Shown: positions 24,125 through 32,992, numbered from the stretch's first letter. The stretch is DNA of 40,201 nt from Bauldia sp. (GCA_020853895.1 JADYYB010000167.1:1-40201), one strand, 5' to 3'. The notes: generated by a model not told the origin, from the sequence alone. Numbers and translations are program-made.

Positions 24125-25147
24125 TCAGTAGTCGAAGTTGATCATCTTGCGCATCACGAAGATGCCGCAGGACATCCAGAAGCCGGCCGCCACGAGGATG
24201 AGGTGGCCCATGCGGTCGGTGAAGAGCAGCTTGATGTAGTCGGGGCTGGTGATGAAGACGAGGAACATGACGATGAACGGCAGCGCGCCGATGATCGCGG
24301 CGGAGGCCTTGGCCTCCATGCTCATGGCGCCGATCTTGCCCTTCATCTTCTTGCGCTCGCGCAGCACGCGCGAAAGGTTGCCGAGGGCCTCGGAGAGGTT
24401 GCCGCCGGACTTCTGCTGTATGGCGATGGCGATGGCGAAGAAATTGGTCTCCGGGATCGGCACGCGCTCCGGCATCCTCGCCACCGCGTCGGCGAGGGTG
24501 ACGCCCATCGCCTGGGCCTCGCTGACGGTGCGGAACTCGCTGCGCACCGGCTCGGCCGCTTCCTGGGCGATGACGCGGATGCAGTCATGCAGCGGCAGGC
24601 CGGCCTTGACGCCGCGGACGATGACGTCGACCGCGTTCGGGAACTCGTAGGTGAACTTCTTGAAGCGGCGCTTGCGCGCGAAATTGACGAACCAGCGCGG
24701 CAGCACGATCGCGGCGGCGAGCGGCAGGACGGCGGTCGCGTAGATCGGCATGTTGAGGAAGAAGCAGATGGCGAGGACGAGGAGGCCGACCAAAACGGAG
24801 ATGATGTAGAACATCTGCGTGGTCAGTTTCAGGCCGGCCTGCTGGAGGCGGAGATGCATCGGCGGCGCGGAGCTGCGCTTGGCCTGCGCCTTCTGCCGGA
24901 TCTCCATCTCCTTCAGCGTGTCCTGGACGGACTTGCGGCGCTTGTTGGCGTCGGTCTGGCGGACCGCGGCGACGATCGCGTTGTTGTTCGAGGGGCGGGT
25001 GGCGATCGCCTCGCGGCGCTTGTCGACCTTGGCCTGCTCGCTCATGCGGCCATACATGACCGCCCAGGCGATGCCGCCCACGCTGAGCATGGCGAGCGCG
25101 CCGAAGGCGAGCGCGAGGATGGTCGGGTTCTGGAGGAGCTCGGCCAT
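24125..25147 (-). CDS. tadB: Tad pilus inner-membrane platform protein TadB
   Basis: 340 residues, the second GspF-type protein. A first membrane helix (residues ~10-32) is followed by a basic cytoplasmic stretch, a helix pair (~110-155), the T2SSF domain with RGVKAGLPLHDCIRVIAQE and FFAIAIAIQQKSGGNLSEAL, and C-terminal membrane helices. Its ATG directly abuts the stop codon of cpaF. It pairs with TadC to form the pilus assembly platform. Confidence 0.93.
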   Translation of the reverse strand: MAELLQNPTILALAFGALAMLSVGGIAWAVMYGRMSEQAKVDKRREAIATRPSNNNAIVAAVRQTDANKRRKSVQDTLKEMEIRQKAQAKRSSAPPMHLRLQQAGLKLTTQMFYIISVLVGLLVLAICFFLNMPIYATAVLPLAAAIVLPRWFVNFARKRRFKKFTYEFPNAVDVIVRGVKAGLPLHDCIRVIAQEAAEPVRSEFRTVSEAQAMGVTLADAVARMPERVPIPETNFFAIAIAIQQKSGGNLSEALGNLSRVLRERKKMKGKIGAMSMEAKASAAIIGALPFIVMFLVFITSPDYIKLLFTDRMGHLILVAAGFWMSCGIFVMRKMINFDY

Positions 25148-26623
25148 CTATGCCACCGGGGACATGGCGTCGGCAGCGTTGGCCGCGTCGAGGGCGGCGG
25201 CGAGACGCTGGTCCTGGCCGAAATAGCGGGCGCGCTCCCAGAAGGCCGGGCGGCCGATGCCGGTCGAGCGGTGGCGGCCGATGAGCTTGCCGTGCTGGTC
25301 CTCGCCCAGGATCTCGTAGGTGAAGATGTCCTGGGTGGTGATGACGTCCCCTTCCATGCCGATCACCTCGGTGATCGAGGTGATCTTGCGCGAGCCGTCT
25401 CTCAGGCGCTCGGCCTGGACGATGACGTCGACGGAGGTGGCGATCATGTCCTTGATGGTGCGCGAGGGCAGCGTGAAGCCGCCCATGGTGATCATCGATT
25501 CCAGACGGGTGAGCGCCTCGCGCGGGCTGTTGGCGTGGAGCGTGCCCATCGAGCCGTCGTGGCCGGTGTTCATGGCCTGGAGGAGATCGAAGCTCTCCGG
25601 GCCGCGCACCTCGCCGACGATGATCCGCTCGGGACGCATACGGAGGCAGTTCCTGACCAGATCGCGCATGGTCACCGCGCCCTCGCCCTCGAGGTTGGGC
25701 GGGCGGGTCTCGAGGCGGACGACGTGCGGCTGCTGCAGCTGGAGCTCGGCGGCGTCCTCGCAGGTGATGATGCGCTCGTCGTCCTCGATGTAGCGGGTGA
25801 GGCAGTTGAGGAGCGTGGTCTTGCCCGAGCCGGTGCCGCCGGAGACGATGATGTTGCAGCGCGAGTTGGCGATGACCTCGAGGATGGTCGCGCCCTCGCG
25901 GGTGATGGTGCCGAACTTGACCAGCTGATCGAGGGTCAGCTTGTCCTTCTTGAACTTGCGGATGGTGAGGGTGGGGCCGTCGATGGCGAGCGGCGGGGCG
26001 ATGACGTTGACGCGGGAGCCGTCGGGGAGACGGGCGTCGCAGATCGGGCTCGCCTCGTCGACCCGGCGGCCGACCTGGCTGACGATGCGCTGGCAGATAT
26101 TCATCAGCTGCGCGTTGTCTCTGAAGCGGATCGAGGTCGCCTGGACCTTGCCGGCGACTTCGATGTAGGTCCGCGTGGCGCCGTTGACCATGATGTCGGA
26201 GATGTCGTCGCGGGCGAGCAGCGGCTCGAGGGGCCCCAGTCCGAGAACGTCGTTGCAGATGTCCTCGAGCAGGTCCTCCTGCTCGGAGATCGACATCACG
26301 ATGTTCTTCAGCGAGATGATGTCGCTGACGATGTCCCGGATCTCGTCGCGCGCCGATTCGATGTCGAGCTTGGCGAGCTGCGAGAGGTCGATGGTGTCGA
26401 TGAGCGCGGCGAAGACCGTCGACTTGGTCTGGTAGAAGCCCTCCGAGCGCGGGCGCGCAAGGTCGATCGATTTCGGCTCCGGCGCGGCGGGCGCCGGCTT
26501 GGCCGGCCGGGCAACCGGCACCGGCTCCGGGGCGGCGGCCTCGGCCTTGGGTTGCGCTGCTACGGCGGGGGCGGGCGCTTGCCGCGCCACCCCCGCCTCC
26601 GAACCTCCACGCTTTCCGAACAT
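25148..26623 (-). CDS. cpaF: Tad pilus assembly ATPase CpaF (TadA)
   Basis: Cytoplasmic hexameric secretion ATPase that powers pilus extension and retraction, 491 residues. The Pro/Ala-rich N-terminus (~1-55) is likely disordered. Next come the N-terminal domain ([27 protein letters not shown]) and the RecA-like core with Walker [10 protein letters not shown] (~262-270), the Asp-box [20 protein letters not shown], Walker [15 protein letters not shown] and the His box [20 protein letters not shown]. It lies 9 bp after cpaE, with no strong ribosome site. Confidence 0.95.
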   Translation of the reverse strand: MFGKRGGSEAGVARQAPAPAVAAQPKAEAAAPEPVPVARPAKPAPAAPEPKSIDLARPRSEGFYQTKSTVFAALIDTIDLSQLAKLDIESARDEIRDIVSDIISLKNIVMSISEQEDLLEDICNDVLGLGPLEPLLARDDISDIMVNGATRTYIEVAGKVQATSIRFRDNAQLMNICQRIVSQVGRRVDEASPICDARLPDGSRVNVIAPPLAIDGPTLTIRKFKKDKLTLDQLVKFGTITREGATILEVIANSRCNIIVSGGTGSGKTTLLNCLTRYIEDDERIITCEDAAELQLQQPHVVRLETRPPNLEGEGAVTMRDLVRNCLRMRPERIIVGEVRGPESFDLLQAMNTGHDGSMGTLHANSPREALTRLESMITMGGFTLPSRTIKDMIATSVDVIVQAERLRDGSRKITSITEVIGMEGDVITTQDIFTYEILGEDQHGKLIGRHRSTGIGRPAFWERARYFGQDQRLAAALDAANAADAMSPVA

Positions 26624-26632
26624 TGGACTTGG

Positions 26633-27928
26633 CTACTCGCTCTTCTTGCTGCGCAGGCGTGACAGGAGGCCGGACCGGCGGGGGCGCTTGGCCTCCATGC
26701 GGCCGGTGACGATCTGCGCCACCTTCTGGAAGGAATCGGCGGCCGCGCTCTTGGCGTCGGTCTCGGCGATCATCTGGCCGTTATTGGCGGCGGTGCCGAA
26801 GAGCTGGGCGTCGAAGGCGATGACCGCGATGGGGTCGATCTCGAGCGCCTTGGCGAACTCCTCGGGCTTGATCTCGGGACGCTTGGGCATGCCGACCTTG
26901 TTGAGGATGAGGCGCGGCATGGAGTCGTTCTTGCGCGACTGCTTGAGGATGTCGATCAGGTTCTTGGCGTTGCGCAGATTGGCGAGATCGGGCTCGCAGG
27001 TGATGACGATCTCGTCGGCGCTGAGGAGGGTCTTCTTCACCCACCCCGTCCAGATATGCGGCAGGTCGATGACGAGGGCCGGCACGCCGGCCTGGGCGAC
27101 GTCGATCACCGCCTGGAAGGTCGCCTCGTCGAAATCGCAGGTGCGGTCGAGCGTGGCCGGCGCCGCGAGGAGGCTCAGATGATCGGACGCCCGCGCCAGC
27201 AGGCGGTCGAGGAAGGTGTCGTCGAGACGCTCGGGCGAGTAGATCGCCTCGGCGATGCCCTGCGAGGGATCCTGGTTGAAGTCGAGGCCGGCGGTACCGA
27301 AAGCGAGGTCGAGGTCGGCGACCACGACGTCGGAGTCGAAGCTCTTGGCGATCGCCCAGGCGACGTTGTGGGCGACCATCGAGGCGCCGACGCCGCCCTT
27401 GCCGCCGACGAAGGCGATGGAGCGGCCGAGCGGCTCGGCGGAGGGGTCGACATAGAGATCGGCGACGCAGCGGATGATCTGCATCACGCCGACCGGCATG
27501 ACGAGGTACTCGCTCACGCCGCGGCGCGAGAGCTCGCGGTAGAGGTCCACGTCGTTGACATGGCCGATGACGACCACCTTGGACCCGGCGTCGACGACCT
27601 CGGAGAGGCGATCGAGATCGGCCAGCAGCTTCTCGCCCGAGAGCTGGCTCTCGACGACGATGAGGTTGGGCGTGGGCGCCGCCGCGTAGAACTCGGCGGC
27701 GGCGGCGATGCCGCCCATATGCACCTTGACGTGGGCGCGCTCCATGCGGCGGTCGCCGGCGGCCGCCTCGAAGGCGGTCGCCAGCTCGGAGGACTCGCAG
27801 AAGGCCTGCACCGAGATGCGCGGGACCGGGCGGATGTCGAGCGGGTCAGTGACCGCCGGGCGGGACGGCTGAGCGCCGCTGGCCGCCTTCGGCGTCGGGC
27901 TGAGATTGTCGAATGCAAGATTGCTCAT
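26633..27928 (-). CDS. cpaE: Pilus localisation ATPase CpaE (TadZ)
   Basis: 431 residues, ParA/MinD-like ATPase placing the pilus machine at its cellular site. The N-terminal ~150 residues form an atypical receiver-like domain (PNLIVVESQLSGEKLLADLD, SKVVVIGHVNDV, EYLVMPV). The ATPase part has the deviant Walker A GGKGGVGAS, then DVVVADLDLAFGTAGLDF. In this motif the second Lys of MinD-type Walker A (GKT/S) is replaced by Ala (GVGAS), typical of CpaE and possibly weakening hydrolysis. Its ATG overlaps the cpaD stop by four bases. Confidence 0.93.
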   Translation of the reverse strand: MSNLAFDNLSPTPKAASGAQPSRPAVTDPLDIRPVPRISVQAFCESSELATAFEAAAGDRRMERAHVKVHMGGIAAAAEFYAAAPTPNLIVVESQLSGEKLLADLDRLSEVVDAGSKVVVIGHVNDVDLYRELSRRGVSEYLVMPVGVMQIIRCVADLYVDPSAEPLGRSIAFVGGKGGVGASMVAHNVAWAIAKSFDSDVVVADLDLAFGTAGLDFNQDPSQGIAEAIYSPERLDDTFLDRLLARASDHLSLLAAPATLDRTCDFDEATFQAVIDVAQAGVPALVIDLPHIWTGWVKKTLLSADEIVITCEPDLANLRNAKNLIDILKQSRKNDSMPRLILNKVGMPKRPEIKPEEFAKALEIDPIAVIAFDAQLFGTAANNGQMIAETDAKSAAADSFQKVAQIVTGRMEAKRPRRSGLLSRLRSKKSE

Positions 27929-28662
27929 GGGACATCCGAGATTGGGATTGCGTCGGCATCGGTGGCGCGGGCGCGGCCGTAGTCGCTCTGATAGGCCTCG
28001 CCGTCGCGATAGCCCTGCAGGACGGCGACGCGCCGCTCGGGCGAGACCGGCGTCATGCCGCGCGGGTAGAGAAGATCGAGCGGGTTATCGAGGACAGCGG
28101 CGAAATTGGTCTGCGTCGAGCAGCCGAAATTCGCCATGTTGCGGTTCTCGCTGGTGTCGGTCGCCTGGTCGCTCCACAGGCCGCAGGGCCCGACATTGGC
28201 GTTGATCCGCGCGAAGGCGAGGCGCACCGGGGCGCCGGTCTCGGCGGGGCTCGCCTGATAGACGCGGTGGTCGATCATGCTCGGCGGGATGCCGGAATTG
28301 ATGAGCGCGTACTCAACCTCGCCGGCGATGCGGGCGGCCTGGATGTCGTTGGCGGCGCCGTTCGGCGCGACGATCGCCACCATGGTGCTGCCGCTGCGCA
28401 TGAAGTCGCCGGCGAAGCCGTTGATGTTGGCGAGCGCCGCGGGCGTGAGATGGGCCGAGTTCTGGCCGACCGGAACATCGAAGGTGGAGAGCTGCTCGCC
28501 GATGGTGATCGGATGAACGTCGCGATAGCTCTGCGGGATCGAGCCGACGATCACGTTCCTGTCGACGTCGGTGAAGCAGCCGGCCACGCTGACGAGCGCG
28601 AGGAAGGCGGCGGAGTGGGCGAGATGGCGCGCTAGCGATCCGGCCCGGAACTTGTTGGTCAT
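27925..28662 (-). CDS. cpaD: Tad pilus lipoprotein CpaD
   Basis: Outer-membrane-linked lipoprotein, 245 residues, helping the secretin. The signal peptide ends in the lipobox LVSVAGC. The CpaD core includes HPITIGEQLSTFDVPVG, GSTMVAIVAPNGAAND, and AFARINANVGPCGLWSDQ with NRNMANFGCSTQTNFAA near the C-terminus. I chose ATG 28662 because GGGAG lies nine bases upstream; in-frame ATGs at 28668 and 28683 also exist. It is 24 bp after cpaC and overlaps cpaE. Confidence 0.9.
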   Translation of the reverse strand: MTNKFRAGSLARHLAHSAAFLALVSVAGCFTDVDRNVIVGSIPQSYRDVHPITIGEQLSTFDVPVGQNSAHLTPAALANINGFAGDFMRSGSTMVAIVAPNGAANDIQAARIAGEVEYALINSGIPPSMIDHRVYQASPAETGAPVRLAFARINANVGPCGLWSDQATDTSENRNMANFGCSTQTNFAAVLDNPLDLLYPRGMTPVSPERRVAVLQGYRDGEAYQSDYGRARATDADAIPISDVP

Positions 28663-28685
28663 GTCCATGTGCTCCCAGGGCATCG

Positions 28686-30206
28686 CTATTCGATGATGAA
28701 GCCGGGCTGGCCGTGATACGAGCCTTGCGGCAGCGGCTGGTTGGTGACCCCGTACATCCGGTTGAGGCGGCCGAGGAAGATGGTGGCCGCATCGCTGGGC
28801 GGGGCGAAGCCGGCGTCGGGCTGGGCGAGCGCGCTGCGCGGCACCGGCCGAACCAGGTAAGGCGTGACGATGATGACGAGCTCGGTCTCCTCGCGCTGGA
28901 AATCGCGGCTGCGGAAGAGCGTGCCGAGAATCGGCAGATCCATGAGGCCGGGGAAGCCGGACACCGCCTGGCGGACATTGTCCTGAAGGAGGCCGCCGAG
29001 GATCATCGACCCGCCCGAGGGCAGCTCGAGGGTGGTCTCGGCCCGGCGCACGCGGAGCGAGGGCACGGAGAGGGTCTGGCTCGAGTCGCCGCCGCCGCCG
29101 GCGAAGATGGCGCCGTTGGAGGACATCTCCGAGACCTCGGTCTTGATGCGCATCGAGATGCGGCCATCGGAGAGCACGACCGGCGTGAAGGCGAGGCCCA
29201 CGCCGTAGGGCTTGAACTCGATGCGGATGCCGTCCTCGTCGCGGCCGGTGGGGATCGGAAACTCACCGCCGACGAGGAAGCTCGCGGCTTCACCGGAGAT
29301 GGCGGTAAGAGTCGGCTCGGCGAGGGTGCGGATCACCCCTTCGACCTCGAGGGCGCGGAGCGTGGATGAGATCGAGCTGACGCCGTCGTTGAAGCCGATG
29401 CCCATCGCGCTCCCGGTGCCCATCTTGGTGTTCACCGGGAAGACGTTGTCGGGGATCATGCCGGCGAGGAAGTTGCCGCCGCCGATGCTGCTCTCGATGT
29501 CGATGCCGAGCTGCTTGACGATGTTGCGGTTGATCTCCGCCACAGTCACCCGCAGCTGGACCTGATCCTGGCCCTCGATGACCAGGAGGTTGACGACCCG
29601 GCTTTGCGGCTGGTCCTCCTCGTCCTCGATGACGAAGGTGATGCCGTTGCCCGAGGCGGATTGCGAATTGTCGCGGTTGGGCTGGGTGTTCGAGTTGGCG
29701 CCGCCATTGGCGAAGATGTCGGCGAGGTCGCTGGCGCGGCTGGCGTCGGCGGCGTTGCGGACGGTGCCGGAGAGGACGATGTTGTCGTTGATCAGCTCGA
29801 CATCGATCCGGGCGCCGGGGATGAGCCGGTTCAGCGTTCCCTCGAGCTGCGAGAAGTCGCGCTCGACCTTGAGGGCGAGGTTGACCATGATCTCGTTGTC
29901 GCGGCCGAAGATGAAGATGTTGGTCTGGCCGATGGCCGCGCCGGTGATGTAGATGCGCTGCGAGGTGCGCATCACCGCCGAAGCGATGCCGGGATTGGAG
30001 ACCAGCACGTCGCGGGCCGGCTCGGGCAGGTCGATGATCTTCGACATGTCGAGCCCGAGGCTGCAGGTCGCGGTAGTCTGGTTAGCTTCGACCCGTAGCG
30101 TGTCCGGACAGTCCAACTGCGCCTGTGCGGGCGCGTTTCCCAGCCAGAACAGGGCCGCCCACGCAACGCCGAGAACGGCGAGCTTCCGGGACAGAGCTCT
30201 GAACAT
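28686..30206 (-). CDS. cpaC: Tad pilus secretin CpaC (RcpA)
   Basis: Outer-membrane channel for the pilus, 506 residues. It has a signal peptide (to ~AQAQ), the pilus-assembly N-terminal domain (IIDLPEPARDVLVSNPGIAS through QTNIFIFGRDNEI), a BON-like domain (RLIPGARIDVELINDNIVLSGTV) and the secretin barrel (~220-460: VQLRVTVAEINR, TLTAISGEAASFLVGGEFP, MILGGLLQDN). Two cysteines near the mature N-terminus (LDCPD and TATCSLG) may form a disulfide. ATG 30206 follows GGGGGA; an earlier ATG at 30230 lacks one. A stand-alone homologue of its N-domain is at 32494. Confidence 0.95.
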   Translation of the reverse strand: MFRALSRKLAVLGVAWAALFWLGNAPAQAQLDCPDTLRVEANQTTATCSLGLDMSKIIDLPEPARDVLVSNPGIASAVMRTSQRIYITGAAIGQTNIFIFGRDNEIMVNLALKVERDFSQLEGTLNRLIPGARIDVELINDNIVLSGTVRNAADASRASDLADIFANGGANSNTQPNRDNSQSASGNGITFVIEDEEDQPQSRVVNLLVIEGQDQVQLRVTVAEINRNIVKQLGIDIESSIGGGNFLAGMIPDNVFPVNTKMGTGSAMGIGFNDGVSSISSTLRALEVEGVIRTLAEPTLTAISGEAASFLVGGEFPIPTGRDEDGIRIEFKPYGVGLAFTPVVLSDGRISMRIKTEVSEMSSNGAIFAGGGGDSSQTLSVPSLRVRRAETTLELPSGGSMILGGLLQDNVRQAVSGFPGLMDLPILGTLFRSRDFQREETELVIIVTPYLVRPVPRSALAQPDAGFAPPSDAATIFLGRLNRMYGVTNQPLPQGSYHGQPGFIIE

Positions 30207-30235
30207 CTTTAGTCCCCCTTTGTATTCCACGAACG

Positions 30236-31084
30236 CTATTGCGCGGCGACGACTTCGGTCGCCACGCCGTTACGGATGATGGTGATGGCGTTGCGATTGC
30301 TGGTGCTGCTCGGGCCGCCGATCAGATAGAGGGCGTCCCGCTCGGAATCGCTCGCCCCACGCTTGGCGTCGGCGAGGCTGCGGAGAGCGAGCGTGAGACG
30401 GTCGCCCATCTGCTGCGCGACGGTGATGATCTCGGCCTGCTGCGGCGTGAGCTCCAGAGTGGCGGTGTCGCCGAGCCGGGTCTCCCCCGCGGCGCCTTCG
30501 GCCGGGGCGACGTCGGACAGGGTCTGGTCGATAGCGAGGACGCGAACGTCGTGGAGGATGGTCTCGGTGATGAAGCGCTCGGTGCCGGCGCCGTCGTCGG
30601 TGCGGCGGGTCATGATCACGTCGACGCGGTCGTTGGGCAGGATGAAGCCTCCCGCGCTGGTGTCGGCCGCGATCTCGATGGCGAGGGCGCGCTTGCCCTC
30701 CGGCAGGATGGCGGAGAGGAAGCCGCTATTGGTGCTGACCAGCTTGGCGAGCGTGATCGGCTCGCCGACATAGAAGGCGTCGCGGGCGATCGAATTGGTG
30801 ACCTGGCCGATCAGCTCCTCGCTGTCGGTGCGCTCGATATAGGGCGCGACGAGGCCGGCGCGCGGCCACTCCATCCAGCGCACGTCGCCGGAGGTGACGG
30901 GGGTGCCGATCGGAATGTCGGCGCGCGCCACCATGATCTCGACGGTGTCGATGGGCGGGGCCACGGCGGCGATCGGCTGCTGGGGCGCGGTCTCGCGCGG
31001 GGTCGACATGTTGAGGGCGAGGAAGGCGGCGCCGACGCCGGCCCCCAAAGCCACAAGCAGAATGAGAATGCGTTGGATGCTCAT
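30236..31084 (-). CDS. cpaB: Tad pilus assembly protein CpaB (RcpC)
   Basis: 282-residue periplasmic protein held by one N-terminal helix (ILILLVALGAGVGAAFLAL). The SAF domain follows (~50-115: IMVARADIPIGTPVTSGDVR), and then the RcpC-like beta domain (LAIEIAADTSAGGFILPNDRVDVIMTRR-like stretch, then TLELTPQQAEIITVAQQ). It links the secretin to the inner-membrane platform. It is the first gene of the cpaBCDEF-tadBC run, separated from cpaA by 149 bp that contain a CtrA-like half site, so it may have its own promoter. The earlier in-frame start at 31111 has no advantage. Confidence 0.92.
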   Translation of the reverse strand: MSIQRILILLVALGAGVGAAFLALNMSTPRETAPQQPIAAVAPPIDTVEIMVARADIPIGTPVTSGDVRWMEWPRAGLVAPYIERTDSEELIGQVTNSIARDAFYVGEPITLAKLVSTNSGFLSAILPEGKRALAIEIAADTSAGGFILPNDRVDVIMTRRTDDGAGTERFITETILHDVRVLAIDQTLSDVAPAEGAAGETRLGDTATLELTPQQAEIITVAQQMGDRLTLALRSLADAKRGASDSERDALYLIGGPSSTSNRNAITIIRNGVATEVVAAQ

Positions 31085-31151
31085 AGCCCGAATCCCCGGA
31101 TCGAGACGCAACTGTGGTCTGTCAGGATTCTCACGCTGAATTCGTGTACTT

Positions 31152-31159
31152 ATGGTTAA
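31152..31159 (-). promoter_or_regulatory. CtrA-like half site upstream of cpaB
   Basis: On the minus strand this reads TTAACCAT, the eight-base form of the CtrA half site reported for alphaproteobacteria, followed by AAG. It lies 68 bp upstream of the cpaB ATG. An AT-rich stretch with TTAATTAATATT precedes it. Related TTAAC motifs occur in the pilin upstream region. Confidence 0.4.
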
Positions 31160-31233
31160 CCAGCGATGAGAAATATTAATTAACGGTTTCTAACCGCCCG
31201 TCGTTGCTTGGCATTTGCTTGATCCCCGAGGGA

Positions 31234-31749
31234 TCAGCTGACCAGCCCAAGCCAGACAGAGTGCGGATAGGCGGCAAGCGCGGCGACAGCCAGAGCTATG
31301 CCGTACGGGATGCCGGTCTCCGGGTGATGGAGACGGGCCACCCATTCCTGGCGGACGACCGCCACGGGCAGGACGACCTTCCTGAAATTGAGAAGGACGA
31401 TCGCCAGGACGGCGCCGAAGATGGAGGATAGCACCAGGAATTCGCCGAGACCGCCCCAGCCGAGCCAGAGCGCCGCGGCGGACGCCACCTTGGCGTCGCC
31501 GCCGCCGATCCAGCCGGCGGCGAAGAGACCGAAGCCAGCAAGGAGCACGACCGCGCCCGCCAGGACATGGAACCCGATCGTGGAAAGATCCATTCCGACG
31601 AGGAAGGCGGCGGCGACGAAAGCCGCAGCCAGGAAAAGCGAGATGCGATTGGCGATGGTCATCGTCAAAAGATCGGAGAGAGCCGCGTAGAGCATCGCCA
31701 ACGGAAAGGCGAGGAAGGCGGCATAGCCGATCAGATTTGCCAGCACCAT
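31234..31749 (-). CDS. cpaA: Prepilin peptidase CpaA (TadV)
   Basis: 171-residue inner-membrane aspartic protease, A24 family, that removes the leader from Flp-type pilins and pseudopilins. It has about five hydrophobic segments. The two catalytic Asp are visible: D26 in ALSDLLTMTIANR and D85 in GWIGGGDAK. It lacks the methylase-like N-domain of PilD, as usual for TadV. It follows the pilin gene after a terminator. A small hairpin GATCCC-CGA-GGGATC overlaps its stop codon. Confidence 0.9.
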   Translation of the reverse strand: MVLANLIGYAAFLAFPLAMLYAALSDLLTMTIANRISLFLAAAFVAAAFLVGMDLSTIGFHVLAGAVVLLAGFGLFAAGWIGGGDAKVASAAALWLGWGGLGEFLVLSSIFGAVLAIVLLNFRKVVLPVAVVRQEWVARLHHPETGIPYGIALAVAALAAYPHSVWLGLVS

Positions 31750-31794
31750 CTCAGTCCCGATAGTCGAAAGACGGTAAGTTGTGCGGTAACAGGC

Positions 31795-31821
31795 AAAGCC
31801 ACCCCGCCGAAGCGGGGTGGC
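31795..31821 (-). terminator. Intrinsic terminator after the flp pilin gene
   Basis: On the minus strand GCCACCCCGC and GCGGGGTGGC form a perfect 10-bp stem closed by a UUCG tetraloop, followed by TTT. It sits 38 bp after the pilin stop and before cpaA. It should make an abundant monocistronic pilin transcript with only read-through into cpaA. Confidence 0.85.
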
Positions 31822-31859
31822 CTTATTTCACGAGGCCATGAAGACCTCAGCCTACGCCA

Positions 31860-32030
31860 CTACGGGGCGACGAGCTCTTCCGAGACGGCGTTGAAGGTCG
31901 CGTCCAGCGACTGGCCGAGCAGGGTGGCACCGGCGATGATCGCGACGCCGACGAGGGCGGCGATCAGGCCGTACTCGATGGCGGTGGCGCCAGACTCATT
32001 CTTCACAAAGCGAGCGAGAAGCTTCTTCAT
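31860..32030 (-). CDS. flp: Flp-family type IVb pilin
   Basis: Major pilus subunit, 56 residues. MKKLLARFVKNESG is the basic leader, and cleavage after G14 gives a 42-residue mature pilin starting ATAIEYGLIAAL. Glu at mature position 5 and Tyr at 6 match the Flp motif G/xxxxEY. The rest is one hydrophobic helix and a short polar tail (NAVSEELVAP). GGGAG lies seven bases upstream of the ATG, inside a hairpin. It heads the minus-strand pilus locus. Confidence 0.95.
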   Translation of the reverse strand: MKKLLARFVKNESGATAIEYGLIAALVGVAIIAGATLLGQSLDATFNAVSEELVAP

Positions 32031-32045
32031 AATGGGACTCCCATT
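32031..32045 (-). promoter_or_regulatory. Hairpin sequestering the pilin ribosome binding site
   Basis: On the pilin mRNA strand AATGGG-AGT-CCCATT is a perfect 6-bp stem with a 3-nt loop, directly abutting the ATG. The ribosome site GGGAG spans the stem and loop. This could limit pilin translation until the stem is opened. Confidence 0.45.
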
Positions 32046-32493
32046 TCCACGGTTGTTGAAACAGCTTGGTTCCGATTCAGTCCGCTAGTTGTTTTGATGC
32101 GGTCCGTAACCGTGGTGGAAGCTACCAGCCAATTGCTGCGGGTTGGTTAAGCTGTATGACAATGAATTGGCAGTCTAGATACGATCAGTTAACTATAAGT
32201 CTTCAGCCAAATCACGCCGCCGCGACGAGCAGCCATGGGATTCCGCCACTCCTAGTCGGCCGATCTTTGGTCCCGTTACTATCGATTAACTATGAGCCTA
32301 GACGCTTCGTTCACGATAGACGCAGCTCGGCGGCCCCGCGATCGGGCCGCGAGGGTCTCCGGAGCGCCGGACGGGGCAGGCGAAACAGGCGGTCTGGAAG
32401 ATCTCCGGCGCCTCCGCTCACGCTTAAATCTTCCTTCACCATCTTTGGCCAGGATCATCTGCAGTGTAGATCACGGGGGTAGTAGTAGGCGCC
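32046..32493. other. Divergent control region between flp and the 32494 gene
   Basis: No credible gene lies here. The region is lower in GC than its surroundings and rich in TTAAC. On the minus strand TTAACCAA is at 32143-32150. On the plus strand TTAACTATAAG is at 32189-32199 and TTAACTATGAG at 32286-32296, two near copies 97 bp apart. An interrupted inverted repeat, CCACGGTT (32047-32054) with AACCGTGG (32108-32115), lies in the presumed pilin leader. These fit CtrA-type half sites, but no full TTAA-N7-TTAA site is present. Confidence 0.45.
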
Positions 32494-32934
32494 ATGAACA
32501 AACAGGTTCTCTTTCTCGCCGTCGGCCTCACCGTCGCGGCCGGCGCCACAGTCACCTCCGCGCAGGAGCCGCTCTTCGTGACCGTCGACCAGGCGCGGGT
32601 GATGCAGATCTCCCGCCCGGCCGAGACGGTGATCATCGGCAACCCCTCGATCGCCGACGCGGTGATCCGCGACAGCCAGACCCTGGTGATCACCGGGCGG
32701 AGCTACGGCACCACCAATCTCATCGTGCTCGATTCCGACGGCCAGCCGATCGCCGACGAGCTCCTCACCGTGCAGGCCGCGGAGGATTTCCTGGTGACGA
32801 TGTATGTTGGCAACCGGCGCGCCACCTATAGCTGCACGCCGGCCTGCCAGCCGACGATCACGATGGGCGACGACCTCGAAGTGTTCGATGCCCGCGTCGG
32901 CCAGGTCCAGGGCGCCGGGTCGCTCTCGCGCTAG
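32494..32934 (+). CDS. Stand-alone secretin N-domain (pilus assembly N-terminal) protein
   Basis: 146 residues with a signal peptide (cut near TSA-QE). The mature protein is a single pilus-assembly N-terminal domain, homologous to the N-terminal part of CpaC: the pair RPAETVIIGNPSIADAVIRD here and EPARDVLVSNPGIASAVMRT in CpaC align without gaps, as do TGRSYGTTNLIVLD and TGAAIGQTNIFIFG. A C-terminal extension carries a Cys pair (YSCTPACQP). It lacks the secretin barrel, so it may be a periplasmic adaptor of the pilus channel. It starts the plus-strand pseudopilin group. Confidence 0.88.
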   Translation: MNKQVLFLAVGLTVAAGATVTSAQEPLFVTVDQARVMQISRPAETVIIGNPSIADAVIRDSQTLVITGRSYGTTNLIVLDSDGQPIADELLTVQAAEDFLVTMYVGNRRATYSCTPACQPTITMGDDLEVFDARVGQVQGAGSLSR

Positions 32935-32963
32935 GCTGCCCTCCCCCGCCGCCGGGAATAGCT

Positions 32964-32992
32964 AATGAGACGGTAAGAATTCCCGTCTCATT
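32964..32992 (+). terminator. Hairpin after the secretin N-domain gene
   Basis: AATGAGACGG and CCGTCTCATT form a 10-bp stem with a 9-nt loop, followed by TTCC. It is 30 bp after the stop. The T-run is short, so it may be a weak terminator or a transcript stabiliser. Confidence 0.5.

Noticed and set aside
24098-26662. 854-codon open frame opposite tadB and cpaF
   Set aside because: It is the antisense of genes with clear motifs (Walker A and B, T2SSF domains) and has no recognisable domain.
31203-31230. Possible sigma-54 box TTGGCATTTGC near the cpaA stop
   Set aside because: The TGGC and TTGC parts lack the required spacing and no gene starts downstream on that strand.
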